Of a DNA stretch of 64,000 bases, positions 1-11,665 are shown piece after piece; positions within the stretch are counted from its first letter, which is position 1, and each line of letters starts with the position of its first letter. The notes beneath the pieces were generated by a model. That model ran no database searches and was not told where the DNA came from. It worked only from the letters and a program-made list of their open reading frames with translations. The stretch lies in NCBI GenBank assembly GCA_963921425.1, contig OY992833.1, forward strand, positions 9,899,738 through 9,963,737. Reading direction: 5' to 3'. Position numbers and translations under genes: made by a program. This DNA comes from Dryas octopetala (Eukaryota > Streptophyta > Magnoliopsida > Rosales > Rosaceae).

Positions 1-37
1 TCAATTTTTTCCCTTTTCACTTTTGGATATTCAATGG

Positions 38-688
38 CAGGGCCGGTCCAAGGATTTAGGTGGCCCTAGGCAAGAAAAAAATTTAAGGTCTTTTGCCCAT
101 TCAATAACTAAAATTAATTGACCAAAAAATCACTAAGCAATTTATAACTTGATACCCATCAATTTAGTAAGAGAAATTAAAAAAATAGAACTGATTTGAA
201 TTAATTGAGAATCTTTAAGTACACAAAAGCTAGAGTCAGTTTTAAAGATAACTAATACATGTAGCAAGCTTTAGGCTGCAAATAGCAAGCTTTAGGCTAC
301 AAGTAGCAAGCTTCTTGGCAATCTATATTCCAAATTCTCTACTAACAAACCATTGTTACCAAATTAGAGAGCTTTCTTACTCCTCAATATTAATTAAAGG
401 AGACAAAGTGTAAAGCAACTAAGAGAAATAGTCGAATGAATAAAGGAGGCTATGGACTATGAGACTGAGTGACGAAGATGAATGAATAGTTGACAAACAA
501 TAGTTAGAGAATGAAGATGATTAGAGGAATAGTCAATGAATGAAGGAGGCCTAGACTAAAAGTAAGAATAGTCAAAAAGTTTTTTTTCTTTTTTTTTAAT
601 TAAGAAGCCCAACTTAGAAGTTAGAGACCCTTTGGGTGGGTGGGCCCTAGGCGGTCGCCCAGCTTGCCTACCCTCAAGGCCGACCCTG
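38..688. mobile_element. Non-autonomous hAT-type element
   Basis: The ends are inverted: the left begins CAGGGCCGGTCC and the reverse complement of the right begins CAGGGTCGGCC, the usual start of hAT inverted repeats. The flanking octamers TTCAATGG (30-37) and TTCAGTAG (689-696) match at 6 of 8 positions, the hAT target-duplication length. The interior is AT-rich with no transposase frame. It holds three imperfect copies of a short GTAGCAAGCTTTAGGC-like repeat near 258-312. The mismatched duplication and ends point to an old copy. The family call rests on ends and duplication length only. Confidence 0.7.
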
Positions 689-696
689 TTCAGTAG

Positions 697-1235
697 ATCA
701 AAACCTAAGCCTAGTACTATTTTGACCTAATTAAGTTAATTTGTTGAGAGCTTATTGACCAAAAAAAAAGTTTGTTGAGAGCTTTTTTGAATATCTAGCT
801 TTGAATTGAAGTCAGCTAATTTTCTATTTCACTGTATCTGGCCATTGATATATTTTTTCTATTTTTTTTCTTTTGGTTGAACATGGAATTTCGTTGGCTG
901 CATTTCAATTCTCACTTTTTCTTGCAAGTGCCAATATTCAATCCTAATATTGCATGCTTTACGGCATGCATGGTCCAACATTAAGAGGGTAATTAATTAT
1001 ACCTTTAATTTCTTATTATTTTGTATTTATTCTTCCTATTCCTTGTTCTTTCCTTGGATTTGTAAAGGAGAATGCAAGGGTTGATAAATAAAAACACACA
1101 AAAAGGAGTGCAAGGGCCGCCAATGTGGCCATTGCTTTCAAAATTAGTAGACGAGAACATGTTTGTAGTATACTACTACCTTTTGCATACCAGTGAAAAC
1201 CGATATGATAATGGGCTTATTGATTGGAAATGTTG
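697..1235. other. Spacer, no feature seen
   Basis: AT-rich unique-looking DNA between two transposons. I see no gene, structured RNA or clear repeat in it. Confidence 0.5.
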
Positions 1236-1244
1236 TAAAAGTAT

Positions 1245-2419
1245 GCCTCAAGTACTTTTATATCTACCAACTATAGGGTCCATTTCAAGTTGGTCTACAA
1301 ATTATAAAATATTTCAAATTTGTCCATTAACTATAGGGTTCATTTCAAGTTGGTCCACGAATTATAAAACATTTCAAATTTCCCCATTAACTATAGGGTT
1401 CATTTCAAGTTGGTCTACGAACTAACAAAAAACATACAGAATGATAGACAAAACCGAGTTGACAAAAAAACCGAACCGAACCGGATTATTTATATATATA
1501 TTTATTAAATAAAAGTTATATGTTTTGAATAAAAAAGGTATAAGGTATTTTTGGAACATCCTAGGTTCGAGTGCATGACCACTTGAGGAAAGTGAAAGTG
1601 TGAATTCTCATTACACCATTTAGTCACTTATGATATTTTAAGTATATGCAATATATTTATAGGCATACTGATACTTGAAATATAATAATTTATAAAATTA
1701 TAATTGGTATTCTATACCATAACCTTATACACTAAACTATAAAGTCTGAAACCTTATACCTTAAAAATTAACCCTATACTCTAATAATTTTAGTATATAA
1801 ATTATAAATTATAGTTTTGAACTTTTAGTATTATTTTTACAATATAGAAACTATAAATTATATAAAATATAAACTAGTAAAATTTTTAGACTTTTTGCAA
1901 TGATAATATTTAAATAGAGACCTAAAATAATATCTTTAAAAAAAGAATGATATATAAATTTAATTTTATAAATTATTATATTTCAAGTATCAGTATGCCT
2001 ATAAATATATTGCGTGTACTTGAATTTGATAAGTGGTTAAGTGGTGTAGTAGGAATTCATACTTTGACTCTCCTCACAAGATCATGGGTTCAAACCTCAA
2101 CATGTGCAAAAAACAACTTACATCTTTTTTATTCAATATATATAACTTTTATATAATATAAAATATATAAATAATCCGGTTCAGTTCGGTTTTTTTGTCA
2201 ACCCGATTTTTTCTACCATTCTGTATGTTTTTTATTAGTTCGTGGACCAAGTTGAAATGAACTCTAAAGTTAATAGGAAAATTTGAAATGTTTTATAGTT
2301 TGTGGACCAACTTGAAATGAACCCTATAGTTAATGGGAAAATTTGAAATGTTTTACAATTCGTTGACCAACTTGAAATGGACCCTATATATAGTTGGTGG
2401 ATGTAAATGTACTTGAGCC
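1245..2419. mobile_element. Foldback element with Mutator-like target duplication
   Basis: Two long arms (about 1245-1710 and 1955-2419) are reverse complements of each other around a centre of roughly 245 bp. For example, CCGGATTATTTATATATATA near 1482 pairs with TATATAAATAATCCGG near 2163. The ends read GCCTCAAG and, on the other strand, GGCTCAAG. The 9-mers outside them, TAAAAGTAT (1236-1244) and TAAAAGTAA (2420-2428), match at 8 of 9 positions, as expected for a Mutator-like target duplication. Each arm carries about three tandem copies of a 60-66 bp unit containing CATTTCAAGTTGGTC. There is no transposase; the apparent short reading frames are by-products of the repeats. The superfamily is inferred from duplication length. 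Confidence 0.75.
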
Positions 2420-2589
2420 TAAAAGTAACTTAAAATGATAAACCCACTTACAAAAAATAATTAAAATATGAAAAATGGCCACTGAAGTTCAGGTGTTTTT
2501 CAATTAGAACCCTATACCTTCAACTTTTCAATCATAAAGTCAGACATTTCATAACCTTCAAAGATTTTAACCTTAGTAAATGTATCCAC

Positions 2590-3545
2590 ATATATATATA
2601 GGCCTTCCAATGAGAGATCCTCATGTGGGGCACACGAGAGTCGTTTTGTGTTGATCGAAACCGTTCATTTTTTATACAGAGACTTTCCAATGAGGGATTC
2701 TCATGTAGGGGCCACACTAATCGTTTTGTGTCAATCTGAACCGTTCAATTTTTATATCTCCATTGATAGATTATCCTTGCAAAAAATCAGCGAAATCGAA
2801 AATCATTTGTCTATCTAACTTTGATCAAACAAATAGACGAACCAAATATTTTCATTGAAACCGTCCATTCGAACCAAATATTTTCGTTTTCGTCGCCCAA
2901 AGTCTCAGTGGCATTTGAGTACATTTTTATGTATGTAATAACATATGAAGCGATCGTGTTTCCAACGATTCGAACCGTTCAATTTTTAGTTCCCCACTCA
3001 AAGATAATTCCTGCAAAAAATTAGGTCAATCAGACATGTAGAAGTTAAGTAATGGCGGTCGAACTTATGAACGATTGTGGTTTTCTAATGATAATCGAAC
3101 GGGTAGATGAATTCCGATTTAGGCGATTTTTTGCAGGGAAGATATTTGAGTATGAACATAGAAAATGAATGGCTCTGATCGTCGAAATCATGTTGTGGTC
3201 TTCACAATTATTGAAACAACAAAGTTTCAACGAAAAAGTTAATAGAATTATTCTCTTCAAGTGTATTTATATGTAGATGATCATATCTCAATTGTGTTAC
3301 CAACAATCCGAACCGTTCATTTTTTAGGTCTTCACTCAAAGATCATCTCTGCAAAAAATTAGTCAATCGAAGATGTAGAAATTAGGTAACGGTTGTGGAA
3401 CATATGAACGATCTTGATTTTTATAATTATAATCTAACGGGTAGATGAATTCTGATTTGGTCAAGTTTTTGCAGAGATAATCTTTGAGTAACATAGAAAA
3501 TAAACGGCTCCGATCGTTGAAATAACGTTGTGGTCTTCATAATTT
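2590..3545. repeat. CACTA-associated subterminal repeat block, left remnant
   Basis: About three diverged copies (near 2740, 2975 and 3315) of the unit containing GAACCGTTCA, then CACTCAAAGATCATC, then TGCAAAAAAT, then a CATGTAGAAGTTAG-like stretch. The same units, mostly in the opposite orientation, fill the right sides of the CACTA copies at 8.6-10.3 and 61.6-63.4 kb. One copy of the CACTA motif CGTCGCCCAAAG lies near 2896. No CACTACAAG end is visible here, so this is probably the truncated left flank of an older element. Confidence 0.6.
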
Positions 3546-3689
3546 AGACATTAGACATTAGGCATTAGGGTGTTTTTGGGGTTTCGTTTGGGTTTAGGGT
3601 TTATAAAACTTATTAACATATAATACCTATAATTTACATAAAACATATAATTTATATAATACATTTCTATACATTTTATACATTTGTAT

Positions 3690-3955
3690 ACTTTAAACTC
3701 TATAGTCTATACTAGTATACTCTATACCCTATATGTCAGACGTTAAAGTATATTAGTATACTCTATACACTATACTATATATTAGTAAATGCTAAATGCT
3801 ATACCATATATTAGTATACCCTATACCATATACGAGTATACTCTAAAGTCTAAACTCTATATCATATACTAGTATACTCTAAAGTCTAAAGACTCTAAAT
3901 CCTATTCCATATACTCGTATACTCTAAAGTCCAAACCCTATATTATTAACTATAT
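3690..3955. repeat. Degenerate AT-rich minisatellite
   Basis: Repeated units of roughly 30-50 bp built around ACTAGTATACTCTA and CTAAAGTCTAAACTC, about six diverged copies. Similar but shorter text occurs at 37.68-37.77 kb inside the hAT element. No coding capacity. Confidence 0.6.
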
Positions 3956-4099
3956 TATAATTTTATAATGAATCATTATATATATTTTAAATACAAAATA
4001 TAAATTATATATTGTAAAAAAATTTAAGTCCTTAAGTGACGAAATTGATTATGTAAAATAAACAACATAATTAATTATTCTGACAGGTTTTAGGCGACA

Positions 4100-5420
4100 A
4101 ACTAGGAATTTCGCTGCCTAAAACCTGAAAATTCTGAAAAATTGTTTAACATATAGGCGGGGTGAAAACCCTCTTATATATTTCAATCCACTTTTTTTCT
4201 TTTTCTCTTCTTCTTTTCTTTTCTTTTTTGTTTGCTCTCATCTCTCAAATCTCTCGCATCTCTCTCATCTATCCCCACCGAGCCTAGCCTCCGCCCTACT
4301 CCTCCCATCTCTTTCTGTCTCTCTGTCTCTCTGCCTCTCTTTCTCCCTCATCTCTTTGCCTCCTCTCATCTCTCTTAACTCTTTCTCGATCTGCAACTCT
4401 CTCTGCTCCAGCTCTCTCACCGAAACCCCAATCCCCAAAATTCCTCCTCTTTTTCTCCCTCATCTCTCCGCTTCCCCTCCTCTCTTTCTCCCTCCTCTAG
4501 GTCTCCCACCAGCAATCCCTAGCCCGAAACCCACCAGTAACCCCACCGGAACCCACCTGCAACAAGCCCACCCGATTGTGGGTTTTTGGTGGGTTTTCTA
4601 TTTATTTTTAATTTGTGGATTTTTTTTTCATTTGTGGGTTTTTTTTTTTTCATTAGTGGGTTTTTCTATTTTTGTGTATTTTTCTTGTTTTTTGGGTTTT
4701 TAAGTTCCTTGATTGATTTACAAGAATATCCTCGGGTACCAAAAAATTTGATTTCAAGAATTGAGGAGTTTTGAGGTGAATTTGTCTCAATGATTCATAA
4801 TTAAATTTGTTTAAGTTGCAAAATTTAGATTAATTGTAAAATTTAGATTCTTTGCAAAATTCAGATTAATTATAAAATTTTGTTGAATTGTTCAATTTAG
4901 CTTAATTGTTAAATTTAGAGTAATTATAAAATTTAGTTTAGTTATTAAATTGTTAAATTGTTGAATTTTGTTAATTTTAGTTTAATTGCCCGAATGCACT
5001 CCCGATCTTGGTACTTCACCCGCTTCCGATGCTACAGTCCATGACACTCCCTCTTCGGCTCCCGATGTAGTAGTCCAACCCTCTTCGGCTCAGCACTACA
5101 GTCATGTTAATTATTGGCACCTTAACCCATGTCATCCGGTGCGGCTTCCGTAACTATGCAACCCAGAGGGCTGAAGTCGTCTCAGATAACGCGCACCACG
5201 AAGTCGAGGATTCAACTGGTGTGCGATCCGGTTCACCGACAACTGTCCTGAATGTCGATACCATATTCTCGCACGATGTTGAAGTGAGTGTATAAATTTA
5301 TTAATATATTTTGTGAATATAAATTTTGCTTATTTGTGTAGTATATAGTTTTTGGGATAAAAATTAAAAAAATTTTAAAAATAATTTCATCACCCAAACC
5401 AACTTTCGTCCTCCAGAGTA
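4100..5420 (+). pseudogene. CACTA gene leader and first-exon remnant
   Basis: 4200-4560 is a pyrimidine-rich leader (CTCTCATCTCTC, ending in CCGAAACCCACC-like text). It is followed by an AT-rich stretch with many AAATTTAGATTAATT-like repeats, then a GC-richer exon-like stretch at about 4980-5290. The same order of leader, AT-rich intron-like segment and exon recurs at 10755-11900 next to a Transposase_24 frame. The exon-like text also ends similarly: CTCGCACGATG near 5269 against CTTGCACGATATGAGG near 11911. I infer a truncated second copy of the accessory CACTA gene. No frame is open across it. It ends where the next CACTA element begins. Confidence 0.5.
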
Positions 5421-5466
5421 CACTACAAGAAAAACATATTTGGGCGACGAAACTTTGGGAGACGAA
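5421..5466 (+). repeat. CACTA terminal inverted repeat, left of copy A
   Basis: Starts CACTACAAGAAAAA and pairs with 10707-10752. One mismatch is visible over the pairing. Confidence 0.85.
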
Positions 5467-6878
5467 CTCAAATTCTTCGCCCAATTTGGTTTTGGGCGAC
5501 GAACCATAAAATTCGTCGCTTAATCCCATCAAGGCTTGGGTGACAAAAATGTTTGTCGCCTAAAGAGACTTTGGGCTACCACATTACTTCGTCGCTTCAA
5601 ATTACGCGCCAAAATGGTGTTGGCCTATAATTTGGGTGACAAAATCTTCAGTTCCTCACCTAAGGTGACTTTGGGAGACGAACAATTTCGTCGCCAAAAG
5701 TCACTTTAAGCGAGGAATGCAAAATTTCGTCACCCAAAGTGGCTATGGGCGACAAATATGTTCTTCACCCAAAGTACAAACTTTCAAATTCCTCGCCTAA
5801 AGTGACTTTGGGCAACGAACATTTTCGTCACCCAAAGTTGCTTTAGGCTTGGAATTGAAAATTTCGTAAGTTTCTCGACCAAAGTCCCACTGCCTTTTCT
5901 TGTTCATATGAAATAGCATATGATGATCTAAACCGTTCATTGTTAAATTCCATACTTAAAGATCATCCCTGCAAAACATTAGCTCAATCGGAGATGTAGA
6001 AATTAGGTAACGATGCTCGAACTTCTGAACGATCGTGAATTTTTTTATATTAATTGAACGAGTAGATGAATTCTGATTTGGCCGATTTTTTGCAGGGATG
6101 ATCTTTGAGTATAAAAGAATAACATGAACAGCTTCGATCGTTGAAATCACATTGTACTCTTCACAATTGTTGAATCGACAAAATTTCAACGAAAGAGTTA
6201 ATAGAATTATACTCTTCAAGTGTATTTATATGTAGAAGCTCACATTTATATCATGTTTTTAACGTTCCGAACCGATCATTTCTTAGTCTCCCACTCAAAG
6301 ATCATCCATACAAAAAATTATCACAATCAGAAATGTAGAAGTTAGGTTTAGCGTTTAGAGTGTATGAACGATCGTGCTTTTTATAATGATAATCAAATAG
6401 GTAGATGAACTCGGATTGAACCGATTTTTTGCAGGGATGATAGTTGAGTATGAATATAGATGATGAACAACTCTCATCGTTGTAATCATGTTGTGGTCTT
6501 CACAATTATTGAAACGACAAGGTTTCAATGAAAGAGTTAATAGAATTTTATTCTTCAAGTGTATAAACCGTTCATTTATATGTAGAACCTCATATCTCGA
6601 TCGTGTTTTCAATGATCCGAACCATTCATTTTTTAGTTTCTCACTCAAATATCATTCCTTCAAATATCATTTTTTAGTTCATTTATATGGGTTCAAGACC
6701 AGTTGCAGGGAAGGGCATGGTTGAACTTGCCGGCTTCCATCTCTTCGATCCTCCATCATGGTTGAACTCGTCGCCCAAGCCATGACGCCCAAGACTTTCG
6801 GTGACAAACAAGTAAATTCCGTCGCCCAAAGATACCTGGGGCGACGAATTTGGTTTGTCTCTTGAGGATTAGGAACTG

Positions 6879-7330
6879 TTATCTTTCTATTAGGTACATC
6901 CACCGATAATTGACCAGCCCAGCAAGAATTGCCTCTTGCGGTAAATGTATCATCAAGTGAATCAACATATCAAAAAAGGCCGGTGGAAATATTTGTTCAA
7001 ATTTGCATAGGATGTACATAATCTCATCTTTCAATTTTGACACGTCTAACACACGCAACGTCTTGGTGCATATATGCTGAAAGAACCTCGACAACCCAAC
7101 AATTGGTTTAATCATATCTTCGAGCAAAAATTTTCGAATACTCACCGAAAGCAGCCGTTGCAATAAAACATGACAATCATGACTCTTTAAGCCAAAAAAT
7201 TTTCCAGAGTCAATTTTCACATTTCGTGAGATATTGGCTGCGTATCCATCTGGAAATTTGACCGATGCAAGAAACTTTAGGAATTCTTTCTTATCCCCAA
7301 ACTTTAAGAAACTTTATGAATTCTTTCGAG
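6879..7330 (-). pseudogene. CACTA transposase C-terminal DUF4218 fragment
   Basis: The minus-strand frame includes GKFFGLKSHDCHVLLQRLL, then IMYILCKFEQIFPPAFFD, then MLIHLMIHLPQEAILAG and VNYRWMYLIER. This is the standard order of the DUF4218 domain found C-terminal to TNP2 in plant CACTA transposases. Reading upstream to about 7330, the frame stays open with KFPDGYAANISRNVKIDSG, also typical. At about 7330 it joins sequence (GAGTGCTGGACTACGTCATC) that in copy D lies upstream of the transposase start, so the TNP2 core has been deleted. A 22-bp near-duplicate of AAGAAACTTTAGGAATTCTT (near 7270 and 7309) sits beside the junction. It cannot encode a functional transposase. Confidence 0.85.
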
Positions 7331-7334
7331 GAGT

Positions 7335-7902
7335 GCTGGACTACGTCATCGGGAATTTTGTAACTACAACTAAATTAAATGTAACATACAAACTAAATTA
7401 TAATTAATCTAACAATATACATACAAGCATACAAATAAACTAATAAATTTTAGCATTTAAAAACATACAAACTGACTAATCAATTTTATAATTAATTTTA
7501 ACATACAAACTAATTCACTAAAAACGTTTAATACAATTATATATGAAACATTAAATATTAAATCATACAAAAACTTAACTAAAAGTTACATTAAACACAT
7601 ACCTCACCAAAAATGCAACCATCCTTCACAAAAAATGCAACACTATCCTTCCTTCACCAAAAAGAGAAATCATTGTCAAATATTAGTCCAAACTCAATCT
7701 AAATTCAGATTTCACAACCAAACACCACATTAAAAAAATCCACAACATAAATTAATTACCACAAAAAATCAGAAATTTCACAACAAATTTATGCAAAATC
7801 CACAACAAGTGCAAACTATCCAATCCTACAAATGCAAAATCCACAATATTAGAAAAAAAAAAAACAGAAAATAGCAATTAATAGTTAAAATGACAGAAAT
7901 TG

Positions 7903-7934
<32 letters not shown>

Positions 7935-8345
7935 ACCCGTGGGGGCGGTTTCGGTGAGCTGGGAGGGTGGGGGGGTTGGGTTTTCGGTGGGGGGGTTGGG
8001 TTTTCGGTGGGGGAGTAGGTTTCGGTGTACTGGAGGGTGGGTTTTGGTGTACTGGGGGGTGGGTTTCAGTGGGAGGTGTGTTTTTTGTGGGGGTGGGTTT
8101 CGGTGTACTGGGGGGGTGGGTTTTCGGTGGAAGGGGTAGGGGTGGGTTTCGAGATGAGGAAGGAGGGAGGAGGGAGGAGGGAGGAGGGAGGAGGACGAGG
8201 TGGGTTTTCGGGATGAAGGAGGAATGAGGAGGGAGGAGGACGAGGTGGGTTTTCGGGATGAAGGAGGAATGAGGAGGGAGGAGCTGGAGGGAGGAGCGAG
8301 AGTTGAGAGAGATGAGTGACAGTGAAACCCAGATTGCTGGGTATA
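7335..8345 (-). promoter_or_regulatory. CACTA transposase leader and first-intron region, copy A
   Basis: On the minus strand this is a pyrimidine-rich leader (about 8340-7930, CCGAAACCCACC-like repeats) followed by a poly-T tract and an AT-rich intron-like stretch (7900-7335). The layout matches copy D at 61.37-60.41 kb. 7340-7900 is nearly identical to 60421-60960 over most of its length. The short overlapping frames in the GGGTTTTCGGTGG repeats are low-complexity artefacts. Confidence 0.6.
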
Positions 8346-8589
8346 CAAATTAAAAGACTTTGGGCGACAAATATGATTTCGTTGCCCAAAGAACCTTTAG
8401 GCAATGAATACATGATTTCGTCGCCTAAAGGTTAATTGGGCGACGAAATCCTATTCGTCGCCCAAAGTCGTTGACTTTAGAGCGCCATTTCATCCCGCCA
8501 AAATTTTAGATTTTGGGCAACGAAATCTTCGTCACCGAAAAATAAATTTCGTCGCCTAAACACATTTTTATGTATGAATCACAGTCGTT

Positions 8590-10340
8590 CATACGTTCGA
8601 GCTCTAATACAAACTTCTACATCTCCAATTGACCTAATTTTTTGGAGGAATGATCTTTGAGTGAAAAACTAATAAATGAACGGTTAGGATCGTTGAAAAC
8701 ACGATCGAAATATAAGGTTCTATATATAAATGAATGGATTTTACACTTAAAGAATAAAATTCTATTAACTATTTCGTTCAAACCTTGTCGATTCAATAAT
8801 TGTGAAGACCATAACGTGATTACAACAATCACAGTCGTTCATCATCTATGTTCATACTCAAAGATCATCCTTGCAAAAAATCGGCTCAATCAGAGTTCAT
8901 ATAGCCGTTCGATTATCATTATAAAAACCATGATCGTTCATACACCCTAAATGATAAACCTAACTTCTACTTCTCCGATTGAGATAATTTTTTGTATGGA
9001 TGATCTTTGAGTGGGGGACTAGCCAATGATCGGTTCGGATCGTTAAAAACATGATAGAAATGTGAGCTTCTACATATAAATACACTTGAAGAGTATAATT
9101 CTATTAACTTTTTCGTTGAAACTTTGTCGATTCAACAATTTGTGAAGACTACAATGTGATTTCAACGATCGGAGCCGTTCATTTTATTCTTTTATACTGG
9201 AAGATCATCTCTGCAAAAAATCGGCCAAATCGGCATTCATCTACTCCTTCGATTAGTATTAGAAAATTCACGATCGTTCATAAGTTCAAGCACCGTTACC
9301 TAACTTCTACATCTCCAATTGAGCTAATTTTTTGCAGGGATGATCCTTGAGTGGGGAATTAAAAAATGAACGGTTCGAATTTTTGAAAATACGATCGTAT
9401 CGTATGCTATTACATACATAAAATTGTAAACAAAAAAGTATTGGAACTTTGGGCGAGGAGCTTAAAATTTCCTCGCTCAAACCATTTTACAAAACGAACG
9501 TTCCTACATTCAAGCTCCGATACCAGACTTCTACATCTCTAATTGACCTAATTTTCTGCAAGAATAATCTTTGAGTGAGAAACTAATAAATGAACGGTTC
9601 GGATCATTGAAAACATGATCGAGATATGAGGTTTTACATATAAATGAACGGTCTTTACACTTGAAGAATAAAATCCTATTAACTATTTCGTTGAAACCTT
9701 GTAGCTTCAATAATTGTGAAGACCACAACGTGATTATCATGAGAAAAGCCATTTATCATCTATGTTCATACTCAAAGATCAACCTTGCCAAAAATCGGCT
9801 CAATCAGAGTTCATTTACTCCCTCGATTATTATTATAAGAATCACGATCGTTCATACACTCTAAACGCCAAACCTAACTTCTACATCTCCAATTGAGAAA
9901 ATGTTTTGCATGGATGATCTTTGAGTGAGGCACTAAGAAATGATCGGTTCGGATCGTCAAAAACACAATAGAAAAATGATCTTCTACATACAAATACACT
10001 TGAAGAGTATAATTCTATAGCTTTTTCGTTGAAACTTTGTCGATTCAACAATTGTGAAGACTACAATATGATTTCAACGATCGGAGCCGTTCATTTTATT
10101 TGTTTATACTCCAAGATCATCCCTGCAAAAAATCGCCCAAATCAGAATTCATCTACTCAATCGATTAGTATTTGAAAATTGATGATCGTTCATAAATTCG
10201 AGCACCGTTATGTAAATTTTACATCTCCAATTTAGCTAATTTTTTGCAATGATGATCTTTAAATGACGAATTAAAAATTGAACAATTCGGATCGTTGGAA
10301 ACACGATTGCATTGTATGAATAACCTACATATAATTGTAC
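8590..10340. repeat. Subterminal array of ~350-bp palindromic units, copy A
   Basis: A recurring landmark near ACTTCTACATCTCC occurs at about 8612, 8968, 9310, 9532, 9877 and 10220, with spacings of 356, 342, 222, 345 and 343. The array is two blocks of about 0.9 kb, each with two full units and a partial one. Every unit is an imperfect palindrome: TGCAGGGATGATCTTTGAGT in one half is answered by ACTCAAAGATCATCCCTGCA in the other, and AATGAACGGTTCGGATCGTT by AACGATCGGAGCCGTTCATT. The blocks are separated by GGGCGAGGAAC/CCTCGCTC motifs. The same two-block plan is in copy D. Likely a subterminal recognition or structural region, by analogy with En/Spm. Confidence 0.75.
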
Positions 10341-10706
10341 AAAAAAAAAAAAAGGCAATGACACTTTGGGCGAGGAACAAAGATTTTCCTCACCCAAAGT
10401 GACTTTGGGCGACAAATACAGATATTCCTCACTTTGGGCGACGAATATCTGTGTTCGTCGCCCAATTTATTTGTCAACCACCATTTTAGCGCTTGATTTT
10501 AGGCGACAAAATGATGTCGTCGCCCAAAGTACATTTAGGCGAGGAACATAGTATTTGTCGCTCAAAATAACTTTGGGTGACGGAAGTTTTCGTCGCCCAA
10601 ACCTGTATGAGATTAGGCGACAAATTTTCTTGTTGGTCGCCCAAAGTTTCTTTGGGTGACGAATCTAGGTTCGTCTCCCAAAGTTTCCTTGGGTGACGAA
10701 TCTAGG

Positions 10707-10752
10707 TTCGTCTCCCAAAGTTTCGTCGCCTAAATATGTTTTTCTTGTAGTG
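10707..10752 (-). repeat. CACTA terminal inverted repeat, right of copy A
   Basis: Ends TTTTTCTTGTAGTG, the reverse complement of the left end. Confidence 0.85.
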
Positions 10753-11665
10753 GCTCCTACTCTTTCCCAATCTCCCTCTCCCCTCCTCTTTCTTGCTCCT
10801 CCCAGCCCCAGCCCTGCCCAGCCCAGCTACTTCTCCCAGCCCAGCCCAGCCTAGCTTCCCCCCTATCTCGATCCTCCCAACCCTACCCAGCTTCTGCCAT
10901 CACCGCTCCCAATCACCCAAATTCCTCTCTTCCGATCTCCCATTTCCCCTCCTCTTTCTCACTTTCTCTTTCCCCAAAACCCACACCTATCGAAACCCCC
11001 ACCCATAGAAACCCCTATTTTTAGGGTAATTTTCTGGTTTTTTTTTTTGGCATTTTTTCATCAATTGTTGTGAAATTTGAATTTCACTTATTTTTGGGCT
11101 AATATTTGACAATGATTTGTTATTTTGGTGAAGGCTTGTTGCATTTTTGTGTTGGGGGCTAATTATTTGTTGTTTGCATAGAGGTATGTGTTTAATCTAT
11201 CTCTTAGTTAAGTTTTTATATGATTTAGTATTTAATGTTTCATAATTTTTAAAATTTATTAGTTAATTAGTTTGTATATTTGTATGTTAAAATTAATTAT
11301 TTAGTTTGTATGTTTCATAATTGTTAAAATTTATTAGTTAATGTTTCATAATTGTTAAAATTTATTAGTTAGTTTGTATGTAGATAAGTTAGTTTGTTAG
11401 TTTTAAATATAAAATTGAGTTTAATTACAAAATGTAGATTAATTATAAAATTTTGTTTAATTGTTCTTATTAGTTTAATTATTAAAGTTAGATTAATTAT
11501 TAATGTATTTTACTTATTAAATGAATTTAGATGAGGTAGAAATATATATATATATATCTAGATAAATATATCTAGCTACAGAAATATAATTTAATTAGTA
11601 TGTTAAATTTAGTTTTGTTGTAATAATTAGTTGTATTTTAAGATTTATTTTATAAGGTCGAAGAC

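Larger units (their letters stand above)
5421..10752 (-). mobile_element. Internally deleted CACTA (En/Spm) transposon, copy A
   Basis: The left end begins CACTACAAGAAAAACATATT. The right end is its inverted partner, and about 46 bp match with one difference (TTTGGGCG against TTTAGGCG). Both ends are studded with TTTGGGCGACGAA/TTCGTCGCCCAAA, the kind of short subterminal motif that CACTA accessory proteins bind. The only transposase part is a DUF4218-like frame at 6879-7330 on the minus strand. The TNP2 core and the N-terminal domain seen in the copy at 58-60 kb are missing. The flanking trinucleotides (GTA left, GCT right) do not match, so a clean 3-bp target duplication is absent. Boundaries are firm; mobility today would require a transposase from elsewhere. 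Confidence 0.85.

Noticed and set aside
1072-1425. A 117-residue frame with repeated TIGFISSWSTNYK
   Set aside because: It reads through the tandem units of the foldback element's left arm; the repeat explains it.
3570-3600. Telomere-like TTTAGGGTTT
   Set aside because: A single occurrence, not a tandem array.
7878-8413. Overlapping Pro-rich and Gly-rich frames
   Set aside because: Products of GGTGGGTTTTCGG-type repeats in the CACTA leader, not a protein.
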